NCBI RefSeq assembly: GCF_002750855.1
Contig: NZ_NWUC01000009.1
Coordinates: forward strand, 62,001-126,000
Direction: 5' to 3'
Source of the DNA: Neopararhizobium haloflavum
GTDB lineage: Bacteria > Pseudomonadota > Alphaproteobacteria > Rhizobiales > Rhizobiaceae
Length of the DNA stretch: 64,000 bases
The notes below the pieces were generated by a model that searched no databases, was not told the DNA's origin, and saw only the letters and a list, made by a program, of their open reading frames with translations. Both the position numbers and the translations under genes were made by a program. Positions within the stretch are counted from its first letter, which is position 1. Each line of letters starts with the position of its first letter. Positions 45,282-55,846 of the stretch are shown in pieces.

Positions 45282-48200
45282 TCAGCGGGCCACGAAGCAG
45301 CTGCCGCCTGCCGCCTGGTAGCGCTCACAGAGCGCCGTTGCCTCCGCCCTTGTGCCACCAGCGACCCGGACCCGATAAAAGGTCCCACGATCTGGAATGT
45401 CGGCCGACTGGATCTGCATGGCTCTTCCGCCGATGATCGAGCCGAAGCGGTCCGCGAGGCTCGAATAGGTGGACCGGGCGCCCTCTTCCGTTGGCTGGGA
45501 TGCGATCTGCACGACATAGCCGCCAGGATTGTCGAATGGCGTCTGCGCATCCGAGGGTGCCGGCGTTTCCACGGAAGCCTGCTCGGTGTTCCCGGTTCCG
45601 ACGATATCGACGGGCTGCTCGGAGGGGCGATCACCCGGCGTCGGTTGGCCATCGCCGGTGAGCGTTGTTGTGCGCACCGTGCGTACGGGCGCCGAAATCG
45701 CCTGGCCGCTCTGACTGTCCGCCGAGGCTGTCAATCTGGCATTGGGGTCGATCGGAGCGTTGGCGCTTTCTGGGCGCTCCTGGGGCAGCGGAATGCCGTT
45801 GACACTGGCGGGCGTTTCGTCGGTCTGTTGCCCGGATTCGATCAGGCGTGTCGCTTCGTTTGCCGCATCGCTGGTGATTTCCGACACGCCGCCGAGCGGC
45901 GGTGTATCGCTTGCAGGCTCGGCTGTGCTCTCGCGTGGCACCAATGTACCGTCGGCGCGCACCACGGATGTCTGAACGCGGCGCGGCGTCACGCCGAGCC
46001 GGTTGTCTTCACCCTGCTCTTCGACGGCCTGCGAAGCGGTGCCACCCGCTAGCGCGGCCAGATCGATCGCTTCGCCATCGCCGCTCTGCGGCGCAGCTTC
46101 CGCCACATCCGTAGCCTGCTCCGGTTCAAAGGCCGGTCGCCCCTCGAGCGGCAGGACCTGGGGATCGACCGTGCGCTGAACGACATCGACCGGCTCTTCC
46201 GAGCGAGAGACGAGATTCACGTCGTCGTCACCACCCGAGCCATCGACCTGGTTGTAGACAGCCTGATCCTGATTGGGGACAGAGCGCCCTCCGCGGTCTT
46301 CAGGCGCGATCTTGATCGGCTCTTCATTGGCCGCGATGATGCGCGGCTCGCCCGCTCCCGAGGTTCCGTCCTCGCCGGTAAATACTGCTATCAGCGCCAC
46401 ACCGCACAGCAGGACCGCCGCGGCGGCCGCGCCGATCTTCCATTTTGCGAAGCCGCCGCGTGATCCGGCTGCGGCCGGCAACGGGTGATCGAAATCGCTG
46501 AAGTCCAGATCGGATTCACGCGGCGGCATGGCTGCGTCGCGTCCCGCTGCAAATTCTGCGTCCGACGAACCATCGCCACGCACTGGAGGGGACACCGGCG
46601 CGCTTGAAAAATCATACTCGGCAAAGTCGATCTGTTCCGGCTCGACGGCGGCCGACGCCGCCTCTGGCACTGCAGAGCGCTCATCCGTCTGCGCTGGCGA
46701 TACCGACACCGCATCGCCTTGAGCGAGGATTTCCGAGAACTCGTTCTCCAAGTCGCTCATGTCGAACGGATCGGCGTCGCTGCGCTCTTCGTCCAGGGGC
46801 AAATCGGGGACATCGATGTCGCGAACCGGCTCGACGACATCGCCCATATCAGCAACGTCGCGAACATCGAACACAAGATCTTCGTCGCTGACTGCGGCTG
46901 CCTCGACCGGTGCCTCGTAGGCTGCGGCCGGCGCTGTCACCACTGCGGCCGCAGCGACTGTCGCAACGTTGGGCGCTGGGACTGGCTGCGCAGGCTCTTC
47001 GCTGCGGCGCATGTCTTCCGCTTCGCGCTCATCGGCCAACAACGCCTCGGCAGCCTGCTCCATCTCCATCTCGAATCCGTCGAAATCGAAATCCAGGCCG
47101 TCGTCATCGCTGACGGCCGTGCCATAGGTCGGCTCCGGGAAGGCATCGTTCTGGCGGTGGTCATCGGGCTCCGCGAATTCCGCACCCGCGTCATCCCATC
47201 CGTCCGCCGCCATCTGGTCAGGCTCCGCCGGATAATCGCTGTAAGCAGCCGACGGAACCGGCGGCTCTTGCTCTCGCGACGTCTCATCTACCGGACGGAA
47301 CGGTTCAATATTGCGAAAACTCGATGGATCGAGTGCGATCGGCCGCCATGGGGCGGATTGGACGGCGGTATCCTCGTCGCTCAGTTCGGCAAAGGCCTGT
47401 TCGAGTTCGTCGGCGATATCCCACTCATTGGACCGCGCAGCAACAGTCGGTGCCGCATCATCGGCGATTGGCTCAGGCGCGCGCTCGGGGATTGCATAAT
47501 GCTCGAAATCGCGAAAAACGGCATCGTGACTTTCGTCCGGGCCGGTTTCGGCCATTGGGCCCGTGAGCGATCCGGTCGGCTGATGCACGGGGTCGACCGG
47601 TGCCGGTTCGTCATCCTGCGCTTGAGAGAGTGGTTCGTCATACTCCATCTCAGCCATGTCGTCGCCATAGGATCGCGCAATGGCGGCGTCCGCCCGCGCA
47701 TCGTCTTCGGACCAATCGAATGGTTCCGATCGATGCTCTTCGGGCGCATCCGGCTGATCATTTTCGAGAGCCGATGCCGTAGCATGCGACGGCTGAGGCT
47801 CCAGCGGCTCGACCGGCGGCGAGGCGGAAAAATAGGGATCCGGCACGTCGTCGATGCCGCGCGATGCCTGGGCCGGACGCGTTGACGGCCACTCGGGAAG
47901 ATCGGTCCACTCCTCGGCGATATCGCCGCCGGGTTCACCCATCGGCTCGCGCCGCTCGATGACCGTGGCCATCACAGGTTCAGGCTCGCGCTCCGGCTCA
48001 CGGCTGACTGCGCCTTCATCAGCGGGCGGATTGCTGTCCTGCATGGCGGACGACGCCTCCGGCAGCGGCGAAACGGCATCTTCCGTCAAGCCTTGCTGGT
48101 CGGGCCGATCATTCTCCAAAGGCTGGCGCTCGGAGCGTAGAAACGCCGGCAGCACCTCTGGATCGATGTCGTCGCGCTCCGCAGACGGCCCCGTCTCTGG

Positions 48201-48404
48201 CGCGCTGTTGTCTGCGAGATCGCGCAACAGTTCAGCCTCAAGGTCGAGGTCGAAATTTTCAGGAAGCACGTCGATCTGGGGCTCCGGCTGCGTTCGCCGC
48301 GGCGCCTCATAGCCGGCGATGCGAGCGAGCTCAGCCAGAGGATCGTCGTCCGAGAGAAACGACGGCTCCTTGCCTGTGTATCGCGGATCCCGATTTTCAG
48401 CCAT
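45282..48404 (-). CDS. Very large SPOR-domain cell envelope protein
   Basis: The 1040-aa protein has an acidic, proline-rich, probably disordered N-terminal region of about 650 residues, one transmembrane helix (about 655-678, GAAAAAVLLCGVALIAVF), a periplasmic linker of about 280 residues, and a C-terminal SPOR domain (about 960-1040, GGYVVQIASQPTEEGARSTY). SPOR domains bind denuded glycan at division sites. The topology places the acidic region in the cytosol. SPOR genes at this position between argS and nagZ are typical of rhizobia. The length of the cytosolic region is notable. Confidence 0.87.
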   Translation of the reverse strand: MAENRDPRYTGKEPSFLSDDDPLAELARIAGYEAPRRTQPEPQIDVLPENFDLDLEAELLRDLADNSAPETGPSAERDDIDPEVLPAFLRSERQPLENDRPDQQGLTEDAVSPLPEASSAMQDSNPPADEGAVSREPEREPEPVMATVIERREPMGEPGGDIAEEWTDLPEWPSTRPAQASRGIDDVPDPYFSASPPVEPLEPQPSHATASALENDQPDAPEEHRSEPFDWSEDDARADAAIARSYGDDMAEMEYDEPLSQAQDDEPAPVDPVHQPTGSLTGPMAETGPDESHDAVFRDFEHYAIPERAPEPIADDAAPTVAARSNEWDIADELEQAFAELSDEDTAVQSAPWRPIALDPSSFRNIEPFRPVDETSREQEPPVPSAAYSDYPAEPDQMAADGWDDAGAEFAEPDDHRQNDAFPEPTYGTAVSDDDGLDFDFDGFEMEMEQAAEALLADEREAEDMRRSEEPAQPVPAPNVATVAAAAVVTAPAAAYEAPVEAAAVSDEDLVFDVRDVADMGDVVEPVRDIDVPDLPLDEERSDADPFDMSDLENEFSEILAQGDAVSVSPAQTDERSAVPEAASAAVEPEQIDFAEYDFSSAPVSPPVRGDGSSDAEFAAGRDAAMPPRESDLDFSDFDHPLPAAAGSRGGFAKWKIGAAAAAVLLCGVALIAVFTGEDGTSGAGEPRIIAANEEPIKIAPEDRGGRSVPNQDQAVYNQVDGSGGDDDVNLVSRSEEPVDVVQRTVDPQVLPLEGRPAFEPEQATDVAEAAPQSGDGEAIDLAALAGGTASQAVEEQGEDNRLGVTPRRVQTSVVRADGTLVPRESTAEPASDTPPLGGVSEITSDAANEATRLIESGQQTDETPASVNGIPLPQERPESANAPIDPNARLTASADSQSGQAISAPVRTVRTTTLTGDGQPTPGDRPSEQPVDIVGTGNTEQASVETPAPSDAQTPFDNPGGYVVQIASQPTEEGARSTYSSLADRFGSIIGGRAMQIQSADIPDRGTFYRVRVAGGTRAEATALCERYQAAGGSCFVAR

Positions 48405-48467
48405 GACTGTTCACTCGCACGCTAATCCAGCCTCTTCTGCCAGATTATTGTGGGTAAAAGGTGGCTG

Positions 48468-50237
48468 CTAGCGCATCTCTTGCGGTGCGTCCGTGCCCGT
48501 CAAAGTCAATCCAGACTTCAACACTGAGGCGACGGCTCGCACCAGACCCAGTCTGGCGATGCTCAAGTCTCGATTGTTAACATTAATAAAGCGTAAGTCC
48601 GGCTGGTCCTTGCCCTTGTTCCAGTGAGAATGGAAGGCACTTGCGAGGTCGTAGAGATAAAACGCGACGCGATGCGGCTCATGGCTGAGCGCGGCGCTTT
48701 CGACCACACGCGGATATTCCGCAAGCTTGGCGATCAGTTGCAGCTCGCTCGGATCGGTGATCTCGCTCATCGCAGAGCGGAAGTCGACTGACCCGATATC
48801 CAGTCCCTCGATCGCAAGATCCGGAAACGCTTCGCCCGCTTGCCGGAAAACGCTGTGGCAGCGCGCATGGGCATACTGGACATAGAAGACGGGATTGTCC
48901 TTGGACTGCTCCGTCACCTTGGCGAAGTCGAAATCGAGCGGCTCGGAACTTTTCCTGTAGAGCATCATGAACCGGACCGGGTCGCGCCCAACCTCGTCGA
49001 CCACCTCGCGCAGCGTGACGAAATCACCGGAGCGCTTCGACATGCGGACAGGTTCACCGCCGCGGTATAGCTTGACCAACTGGCACAAGAGCACCGTCAA
49101 CTTGGCCTTACCGCCGGACACGGCACGCGCCAGGGCCTCGAGCCGCTTGACATAACCGCCGTGGTCCGCGCCGAGGATATAGATCATCTCCCCATATCCG
49201 CGGGCGTATTTGTCGCGAAAATACGCAACGTCAGCCGCAAAATAGGTGAAGCTGCCATCCGACTTGACCAATGGTCGGTCAAGGTCGTCGCCAACGGCGG
49301 TCGAACGAAACAATGTCTGTTCCCGGTCTTCCCAGTCTTCCGGAACCTGGCCTTTCGGGGGCGGAAGGCTACCCTTGTAGACATGACCCTTGAACGTCAG
49401 GTCGTTGATCGCGGACAGGATCGGTGCGCCATTCTCGGCATGCAGGGAGCGCTCCGAGAAGAACACGTCATGCTCCACATTGAGCGCGGCAAGGTCTTCC
49501 CGGATCATCGCCATCATCGCGGCGATGGCACGGTCCCTGACGATCGGCAGCCATTCTTCTTCCGGCATCTGCCGCAGGGAATCGCCGAACTCATCGCGAA
49601 GGGCTTCCCCGACCGGCACCAGATATTCACCCGGATAAAGCCCTGACGGGATCGCCTCGATCGTTTCGCCCAGTGCCTGGCGATAACGCAGGAACACCGA
49701 TCGCGCCAGCACGTCGATCTGGGCGCCAGCGTCGTTGATGTAGTACTCCTTGGTCACGTCGTAGCCCGCATATGCCAGGAGATTGGCAAGCGCGTCCCCG
49801 ACCACGGCCCCCCTGCAATGGCCGACATGCATCGGTCCTGTCGGATTGGCCGACACGTATTCGACGTTGATCGTGTGCCCGCTCCCGACGAGGCTGCGGC
49901 CGAAATCCTCGCCCGCGGCGATCGCCGATGCGAGAACCTTCTGCCAGTAGGCGGGCGACAGGCGGATATTGATGAAACCAGGTCCGGCAACGGTGAGTTG
50001 CGCGATGTCGGGATCCTGCTTCAATGCGTCGCCGATCAGGTCTGCCAATGCGCGCGGATTTTGGCGCAGCGGCTTTGCCAGCACCATCGCCGCATTGGTC
50101 GCGATGTCGCCGTGTGAAGGATCGCGCGGTGGCTCGACCGTCACGCGATCCAATGGCAGATCGTCCTGGGAGTTAATAACATCAATTGTTTGCATCGCAT
50201 TCCTGATGCGCTGCTCGAAATCACTGAAAAGGTTCAT
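48468..50237 (-). CDS. argS: Arginyl-tRNA synthetase
   Basis: The 589-aa class I enzyme charges tRNA(Arg). It has the N-terminal Add1 domain, the HIGH-like [14 protein letters not shown] (about residue 130), the RMSKRSGD signature replacing KMSKS (about 397), and a C-terminal DALR anticodon domain. ATG 50237 begins at the conserved MNLFSDFE. An upstream extension of 13 codons is not family-like. It follows dgt by about 80 nt. Confidence 0.96.
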   Translation of the reverse strand: MNLFSDFEQRIRNAMQTIDVINSQDDLPLDRVTVEPPRDPSHGDIATNAAMVLAKPLRQNPRALADLIGDALKQDPDIAQLTVAGPGFINIRLSPAYWQKVLASAIAAGEDFGRSLVGSGHTINVEYVSANPTGPMHVGHCRGAVVGDALANLLAYAGYDVTKEYYINDAGAQIDVLARSVFLRYRQALGETIEAIPSGLYPGEYLVPVGEALRDEFGDSLRQMPEEEWLPIVRDRAIAAMMAMIREDLAALNVEHDVFFSERSLHAENGAPILSAINDLTFKGHVYKGSLPPPKGQVPEDWEDREQTLFRSTAVGDDLDRPLVKSDGSFTYFAADVAYFRDKYARGYGEMIYILGADHGGYVKRLEALARAVSGGKAKLTVLLCQLVKLYRGGEPVRMSKRSGDFVTLREVVDEVGRDPVRFMMLYRKSSEPLDFDFAKVTEQSKDNPVFYVQYAHARCHSVFRQAGEAFPDLAIEGLDIGSVDFRSAMSEITDPSELQLIAKLAEYPRVVESAALSHEPHRVAFYLYDLASAFHSHWNKGKDQPDLRFINVNNRDLSIARLGLVRAVASVLKSGLTLTGTDAPQEMR

Positions 50238-50320
50238 CCGCTTCCATCCGTGCGCCTTCGGCCGAGAGGTCGGCAACCACCGTGAAGCGGGGTTGAAAGG
50301 CTTTGAAAATCGCGTTTGCG

Positions 50321-51532
50321 CTATCGCAAATCGGGCGTGTGGTCAAACAACTGGCGGTGCACGGAAAGCGCATAGGTGTCCGTCATTCCGGCAAGATAGT
50401 CCGCCACGTGCCGCGCTTTCCTGCCCGGATCGTCGTCGTCCGCGCCCTGTTGCCAGAAGTGCCCCTTCATCGCGGTAGGGTCTTGCATGAACGCGTCGAA
50501 CAGATCACGCACGATCCGGGATGCCTGTTCGCGCACGACCATCACGCTTGGATGACGATAGAGGTTTTCATAGAGAAATGCCTTGATCGATCGGTCCGCC
50601 TCGGACATCGCCGCCGAGAAGACGGCAATCGGTCGTTCCCCTGCGCGCACGGCATCGACCGATTGCGGACCATCCTCCGCAAGGCGCTGTTGCGCCGTGG
50701 AAATGACGTCTTCGACCATCAGCGTGATCTGTCGACGCATGATCTCATGCGCCGTGCGCTCCGGGTCGAGTTCGGGGAATCGCTGCCTGACGGTGCCCAA
50801 CATTTCGCGCAGGAACGGAACGTCTTCCAGCATCTCCAGGCTGAGTAACCCGGCCCGCAACCCGTCGTCGATATCGTGGGTGTTATAGGCGATGTCGTCG
50901 GCGATCGCAGCGGCCTGTGCCTCGAGGCTCGCAAAGGTATCCAGTTCAAGGTCCTGGAGTCGGCAGTAATCGAGGACCGGTTGCGGCACGCGCTCGTCTT
51001 TGGCGGCACGGGCGCCGATCAGCGGACCGTTGTGCTTTACAAGGCCCTCCAGCGTTTCCCATGTCAGGTTCAATCCGTCGAAGGCGCCATAGCGCCGCTC
51101 GAGCCGGGTAACGACACGCAGCGACTGTGCGTTGTGGTCGAATCCGCCGAAATCGCCGAGGCATTGATCGAGTGCTTCCTCACCGGTGTGCCCGAACGGC
51201 GTGTGGCCGAAATCGTGGACAAGCGCTACACCTTCAGCAAGGTCTTCATCCAGCTTCAAGGCCCGCGCCAGCCCCCGGGCGATCTGAGCGACCTCGATCG
51301 TGTGGGTCAGCCGCGTTCGATAGTGATCGCCTTCGTGGGCAACAAAGACCTGCGTCTTGTGTTTCAAGCGACGAAAAGCGGTGGAGTGAATGATGCGGTC
51401 GCGGTCGCGCTGAAAATCGGAGCGTGTGCGGCTCGCCTCCTCGCGGATCAGCCGCCCGCGGCCCTTCCAGGGATCGCTGGCATAGGGAGCACGTTGTGCA
51501 AGCCCGAAGCCGAGCTGCGTTTCATCCAGCAT
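50321..51532 (-). CDS. dgt: Deoxyguanosinetriphosphate triphosphohydrolase-like protein
   Basis: The 403-aa HD-domain enzyme hydrolyses dNTPs to deoxynucleosides and triphosphate. The signature [20 protein letters not shown] and HD residues in [14 protein letters not shown] and [19 protein letters not shown] are present. ATG 51532, with GGGAG about 9 nt upstream, is preferred. In-frame extensions upstream are longer but not family-like. It is divergent from erpA, as is common in rhizobia. Confidence 0.93.
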   Translation of the reverse strand: MLDETQLGFGLAQRAPYASDPWKGRGRLIREEASRTRSDFQRDRDRIIHSTAFRRLKHKTQVFVAHEGDHYRTRLTHTIEVAQIARGLARALKLDEDLAEGVALVHDFGHTPFGHTGEEALDQCLGDFGGFDHNAQSLRVVTRLERRYGAFDGLNLTWETLEGLVKHNGPLIGARAAKDERVPQPVLDYCRLQDLELDTFASLEAQAAAIADDIAYNTHDIDDGLRAGLLSLEMLEDVPFLREMLGTVRQRFPELDPERTAHEIMRRQITLMVEDVISTAQQRLAEDGPQSVDAVRAGERPIAVFSAAMSEADRSIKAFLYENLYRHPSVMVVREQASRIVRDLFDAFMQDPTAMKGHFWQQGADDDDPGRKARHVADYLAGMTDTYALSVHRQLFDHTPDLR

Positions 51533-51646
51533 TCCGTTCACTCTCCCGTGGGCTTGCGCCATTGACCATCCCGGCGCCACTTCATACCTATGGAGCAACA
51601 CTCGAATGCGACTTGCCACCTGCGATGGCAAGGCCTGGAGCATGCC

Positions 51647-51988
51647 ATGACCCAAACCGATCAGCACAAGATCACTCTGTCCGAAGCCGCGGCAAGACGT
51701 GTCGCGGCGATTCTCGCCAAGGATGACAGCAAGTCTGCCCTTCGCGTCTCCGTCGAAGGCGGCGGTTGTTCGGGGTTCTCCTACAAGTTCGATCTCGTTG
51801 GCGACAAGGAAGACGACGACATCGTTCTGGAGCGCGATTCGGCCCGTGTTCTCATCGATCCGATATCCATCGTCTACATGGAAGGCTCGGAGATTGATTT
51901 TGTCGATGATCTGATGGGTCAGTCGTTCCAGATCAAGAACCCGAATGCCATCGCATCCTGCGGATGCGGCACAAGTTTCTCCATCTGA
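51647..51988 (+). CDS. erpA: Iron-sulfur cluster insertion protein ErpA
   Basis: The 113-aa A-type carrier delivers Fe-S clusters to apoproteins. The three conserved cysteines are Cys41 in [11 protein letters not shown] and Cys105/Cys107 in [10 protein letters not shown] at the C-terminus. ATG 51647 fits the family start ([15 protein letters not shown]). exoIII begins 8 nt after the stop. The erpA-xthA pair divergent from dgt is standard in alphaproteobacteria. Confidence 0.94.
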   Translation: MTQTDQHKITLSEAAARRVAAILAKDDSKSALRVSVEGGGCSGFSYKFDLVGDKEDDDIVLERDSARVLIDPISIVYMEGSEIDFVDDLMGQSFQIKNPNAIASCGCGTSFSI

Positions 51989-51996
51989 TTGCCCTC

Positions 51997-52779
51997 ATGA
52001 AGATTGTCACCTGGAACATCAATGGCGTGCGCGCCCGGATCGACAATCTTGTTGCCTGGCTGCGAGAGAGCGATCCGGACATCGTCTGCCTGCAGGAAAT
52101 CAAGTGCCAGGACGATGGCTTTCCGCGCCAGACGCTGGAGGCTCTGGGCTACCATGTCGAGACGCATGGCCAGAAGGGCTTCAACGGTGTTGCGATCCTC
52201 TCGAAAGTTTCTCCCGACGAAGTCCACCGCGGCCTGCCGGGCAATGACGAGGACGAGCAGGCGCGGTTCATGGAAGCCGTGTTCTCGACGGCAGACGGCG
52301 CGCTTCGTGTCGCCTGCCTCTACCTGCCGAACGGCAATCCGGTCGATACGCCGAAATTCCCCTACAAGCTGGAATGGATGGAACGGCTGCGCGAGTGGAC
52401 GACGGAGCGGCTTGCTCTGGAAGAACCGCTGATCCTGGCAGGCGACTTCAACGTCATTCCCGAGCCCTTTGATTGCCGTGACCCTTCCGTGTGGCTGAAC
52501 GATGCGTTGTTTCAGCCCGAATCGCGCCGCGCTTACCGACTGCTGGAACATATAGGCATGACGGACGCGATCCGCGCGGTCAGCGATATGCCGGACATCT
52601 ACACCTTCTGGGACTATCAGGGCGGTGCCTGGCAGAAGAACAACGGCATCCGGATCGATCATCTTCTGCTATCACCTGAAGCCGCCGATCGACTTTCGAC
52701 CGCGTCCGTGGAGACGCACGTGCGCAGTTGGGAAAAGCCGTCCGATCACGTCCCCGCGGCAGTGCAGCTGGCACTTTGA
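51997..52779 (+). CDS. xthA: Exodeoxyribonuclease III
   Basis: The 260-aa AP endonuclease/3' exonuclease acts in base excision repair. The motifs TWNINGVRAR, CLQEIKCQDD, ILAGDFNVIPEP and the C-terminal RSWEKPSDHVP, with catalytic Glu, Asp, Asn and His, are intact. ATG 51997 follows the erpA stop by 8 nt, suggesting cotranscription. About 120 nt later the ECF-type promoter of the photolyase operon begins. Confidence 0.95.
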   Translation: MKIVTWNINGVRARIDNLVAWLRESDPDIVCLQEIKCQDDGFPRQTLEALGYHVETHGQKGFNGVAILSKVSPDEVHRGLPGNDEDEQARFMEAVFSTADGALRVACLYLPNGNPVDTPKFPYKLEWMERLREWTTERLALEEPLILAGDFNVIPEPFDCRDPSVWLNDALFQPESRRAYRLLEHIGMTDAIRAVSDMPDIYTFWDYQGGAWQKNNGIRIDHLLLSPEAADRLSTASVETHVRSWEKPSDHVPAAVQLAL

Positions 52780-52897
52780 CCGCACTGCGGTCGTCTCATC
52801 GTCGTCGGCAGGATCGAGGCATTCTGCGCAACGTGTGCCGGCACCTTGCTTGGGGACCAGCCAACATCGGCATGCCCGCATGAATCGCGTTTGGTTC

Positions 52898-52927
52898 TGA
52901 AACCTTTGATCTATTCCGGTCGTAAGG
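52898..52927 (+). promoter_or_regulatory. Predicted ECF-type promoter of the photolyase operon
   Basis: TGAAACC (52898-52904), 16 nt, CGTAAGG (52921-52927). The -10 core TCGTAAGGCCG is identical to that upstream of the ChrR-like gene, at the same spacing. The CGTAAG/TAAG-type -10 resembles RpoE (ECF11) promoters of Rhodobacter. The -35 here is weaker than the TGATCC of its partner. Predicted leader is about 70 nt. Confidence 0.5.
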
Positions 52928-53003
52928 CCGTAACAGATGACGAGTTGCGCCAGCAGCTTCGGGCGCGGACGTCTCCGCGACAACTGAATATGCAGATGGG
53001 GCC

Positions 53004-54473
53004 ATGGCGTCTGATCATCATGATGCGGAAGAGGCTGAGACGACGTCGACACTCGTCTGGTTTCGAAGGGACTTGCGCGTCGCCGACAATCTTGCGCTGA
53101 GCGAAGCAATCGGCGCCGGCGGGTCGGTCACCGCGCTTTTCGTGCTCGATGATGAAGCCGGCGAGCGGCCCATGGGCGCCGCTCAGCGTGTCTGGCTGCA
53201 CCACTCGCTGGAAGCGCTAGCCGGCGCTCTGAGAAAATTGGACGTCCAACTCGTCCTGAAGCGCGGAAACATGCAATGCGCTATCTCCGACGCCATTGAG
53301 GCGCTCGGCGCGCGGCATGTCTTCTGGAACCGGATTTATGAACCCTCCCTGATCAAGATCGACGACGCCATGGTGGACGATCTCGGCAAACGGGGAATCG
53401 CGGTTCGCCAGTTTGACGGCCAATTGCTGCACGAACCGGGCGCCGTCACGACGGGGAAGGATGAGCCCTATCGGGTCTATACTCCCTTCTGGCGCGCCTT
53501 GGAGCGGCTTGGCGAGCCGCGCGCGCCGCTCGATCCGCCCGAAAAGGCGAAGAGGAAAGCAAAATCGATCAAATCCGACGACCTGTCCGATTGGGCGCTG
53601 CTTCCCCGACGACCCGACTGGTCGAAATCCATCCTTGCCGAATGGAGCCCTGGCGAGGCGGGTGCGCATGAGCGTCTGGACGACTTCATCGAAGGACCGT
53701 TCGTGGACTACGACGATGCGCGGGACTTTCCCGATCGCGAAGGCACATCCCGGCTTTCACCTCACCTCGCCTTTGGCGAGATCACGCCGTACCAGATCTG
53801 GGAAGCCACCAAACGGCGGCCGAAGACCGTCGGCAACAATGCGCGCACCACCTTTCGCAAGGAGGTCGGCTGGCGAGAATTCGCCTACCATCTTCTCGTC
53901 CACAATCCGAAACTGGCGACACGCAATTTCAACAGCCGGTTCGACGACTTTCCATGGTCATCGAACAAGACCGCGTTTAACGCCTGGAAGGCAGGTCGTA
54001 CGGGCTATCCGATCGTCGATGCGGGCATGCGCCAGCTTTGGCAAACCGGTTGGATGCACAATCGCGTGCGGATGGTCTGCGCGTCTTTCTTGACCAAGCA
54101 TCTGCTCTTGCACTGGCGTGAAGGCGAGCGCTGGTTCTGGGATACGCTCGTTGACGCCGACCCCGCGTCGAACGCGGCGCAGTGGCAGTGGGTCGCCGGC
54201 TCCGGCGCCGACGCGGCGCCCTATTTCCGCATCTTCAATCCGGTCATCCAGGGCGAGAAGTTCGATCCGCAGGGAGACTACGTCCGTCAGTTCGTTCCGG
54301 AGTTGGAGAAGCTGGGAAACCGGTTCATCCACAAGCCGTGGGATGCGGCAGACGACATCCTGGACGCGGCCGGGATCAAGCTCGGCGAGACCTACCCGAA
54401 ACCGATCGTCGACCACCAGACCGCACGCCAACGGGCACTTACCGCCTACGACAAGATCAAGGATGACGCATGA
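53004..54473 (+). CDS. phrB: Deoxyribodipyrimidine photo-lyase (class I CPD photolyase family)
   Basis: The 489-aa flavoprotein repairs UV pyrimidine dimers with blue light. The N-terminal photolyase domain has TLVWFRRDLRVADN and the FAD domain has TGYPIVDAGMRQLWQTGWMH, DTLVDADPASNAAQWQW and YFRIFNPV, all conserved. It is the first gene of a five-gene run, and its stop overlaps the next start (ATGA). In Rhodobacter sphaeroides the homologous phrA belongs to the RpoE singlet-oxygen regulon, consistent with the promoter upstream. Confidence 0.93.
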   Translation: MASDHHDAEEAETTSTLVWFRRDLRVADNLALSEAIGAGGSVTALFVLDDEAGERPMGAAQRVWLHHSLEALAGALRKLDVQLVLKRGNMQCAISDAIEALGARHVFWNRIYEPSLIKIDDAMVDDLGKRGIAVRQFDGQLLHEPGAVTTGKDEPYRVYTPFWRALERLGEPRAPLDPPEKAKRKAKSIKSDDLSDWALLPRRPDWSKSILAEWSPGEAGAHERLDDFIEGPFVDYDDARDFPDREGTSRLSPHLAFGEITPYQIWEATKRRPKTVGNNARTTFRKEVGWREFAYHLLVHNPKLATRNFNSRFDDFPWSSNKTAFNAWKAGRTGYPIVDAGMRQLWQTGWMHNRVRMVCASFLTKHLLLHWREGERWFWDTLVDADPASNAAQWQWVAGSGADAAPYFRIFNPVIQGEKFDPQGDYVRQFVPELEKLGNRFIHKPWDAADDILDAAGIKLGETYPKPIVDHQTARQRALTAYDKIKDDA

Positions 54474-55837
54474 CACTGCACACGCCGCCCAAGGGCCTTT
54501 CGATGGAAGCAGGGGACGTCGGGTCGGGACGACGATTGAAGGTCGCAGTCATCGGTTCCGGCATTTCCGGGGCATCGGCGGCATGGGCGCTCAATCCTGT
54601 CCACGACGTCACCCTTTTCGAGAAAGAAGCCCGCCCCGGCGGGCACACGGCAACTGTGGACGTAGATTATGACGGGGTCCGGATCCCGGTCGACACCGGG
54701 TTCATCGTCTATAACGAGGTGAATTATCCCAACCTGACGGCCCTGTTCGCACATTTGGGGGTCGCCACCCACGAGAGCAATATGAGCTTCTCGCTGTCGC
54801 TCGACCAGGGCCGGCTCGAATGGAGCGGCGACGGTCTGCGGACCCTTTTTGCGCAGAAGCGCAACATGTTCCGACCGACTTTCCTGCTGATGCTTCGCGA
54901 AATCCTGCGCTTCAACAAACTATGCCTGGTCGACCGCGCCGAGGGGCATCTCAGCAATATGTCGATCGGCGACTATCTCAACTGGCGTCGCTTCTCGCCG
55001 GGATTCACCAACAATTATCTCATCCCGATGGCCGCGGCGATCTGGTCGTCACCCACCAACCGAATGCTGGATTTTCCGGCAGAGCGTTTCGTCGCCTTCT
55101 TCGACAACCATCGCCTCGTCTACCGCAAGCAATTGCCGTGGCGCACGGTCACCGGCGGTGCGCGGACCTATCTCGATGCACTATTGGCGCCGCTCTCCGG
55201 CCGCATCCGGCTGAACTGCGCCGTGCGCTCGATCCGGCGGGCTGAGGGAAAGGTTCATATCCTCGATGCCTCGGGACATGAGAGCATTTACGACCGGGTC
55301 GTGATCGCGGCCCATTCCAATCAGGCGCTGGCCATGCTCGATGATGCGAATGAGACTGAGCAATCGATCCTCGGCGCCATCCCCTATCGACCCAATCGCG
55401 TGATCCTGCATCGTGACCCCAAACTCATGCCGAAGCGCAAGCAGGTCTGGTCATCGTGGAACTATCTGCGCTCCAGCAGGGGCGACGGCGAAGGTGATGT
55501 CGCAGTTTCGTACTGGATGAACCGGCTTCAGGGCATCGACCGGCGCCACCCCCTCTTCGTCACCCTCAATCCGGACCGGGAGCCGGAATCAGGAACGGTC
55601 TTTGGCGAGTATTCCTATGAGCATCCGCAATTCGGGACCGAGTCATGCCAGGCGCAGTTGCGGCTGCGGCAGATCCAGGGCCGGAACGGAACCTTCTTTG
55701 CCGGCGCATGGACGGGTTACGGCTTCCATGAAGACGGATTGACGTCGGGGCTGGCCGCTGCCGAAATGCTCGGCGGCGTCATCCCGTGGCGTCAGGACGG
55801 CGACGCGCAGGCTGCATTCATGGCTGCAGCCGAATAG
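54470..55837 (+). CDS. FAD-dependent oxidoreductase of the amine-oxidase family, lipid-modification cluster
   Basis: The 455-aa flavoprotein has the dinucleotide motif VAVIGSGISGASAAWAL near residue 25, FEKEARPGGHTATVD, and a C-terminal FAD closure motif GTFFAGAWTGYGFHEDGLTS. Members sit beside DUF1365 and cyclopropane-synthase genes in many proteobacteria. Related UfaD of R. sphaeroides is proposed to desaturate a fatty acyl chain before furan fatty acid formation. That substrate is a hypothesis here. The start overlaps the photolyase stop. Confidence 0.85.
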   Translation: MTLHTPPKGLSMEAGDVGSGRRLKVAVIGSGISGASAAWALNPVHDVTLFEKEARPGGHTATVDVDYDGVRIPVDTGFIVYNEVNYPNLTALFAHLGVATHESNMSFSLSLDQGRLEWSGDGLRTLFAQKRNMFRPTFLLMLREILRFNKLCLVDRAEGHLSNMSIGDYLNWRRFSPGFTNNYLIPMAAAIWSSPTNRMLDFPAERFVAFFDNHRLVYRKQLPWRTVTGGARTYLDALLAPLSGRIRLNCAVRSIRRAEGKVHILDASGHESIYDRVVIAAHSNQALAMLDDANETEQSILGAIPYRPNRVILHRDPKLMPKRKQVWSSWNYLRSSRGDGEGDVAVSYWMNRLQGIDRRHPLFVTLNPDREPESGTVFGEYSYEHPQFGTESCQAQLRLRQIQGRNGTFFAGAWTGYGFHEDGLTSGLAAAEMLGGVIPWRQDGDAQAAFMAAAE

Positions 55838-55846
55838 AATAGCATC

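Noticed and set aside
46719-47885. Long open frame on the plus strand opposite the SPOR protein gene
   Set aside because: It is an antisense by-product of G+C-rich codon bias. It has no ribosome site and no family-like motif, and the minus-strand product has a helix and SPOR domain.
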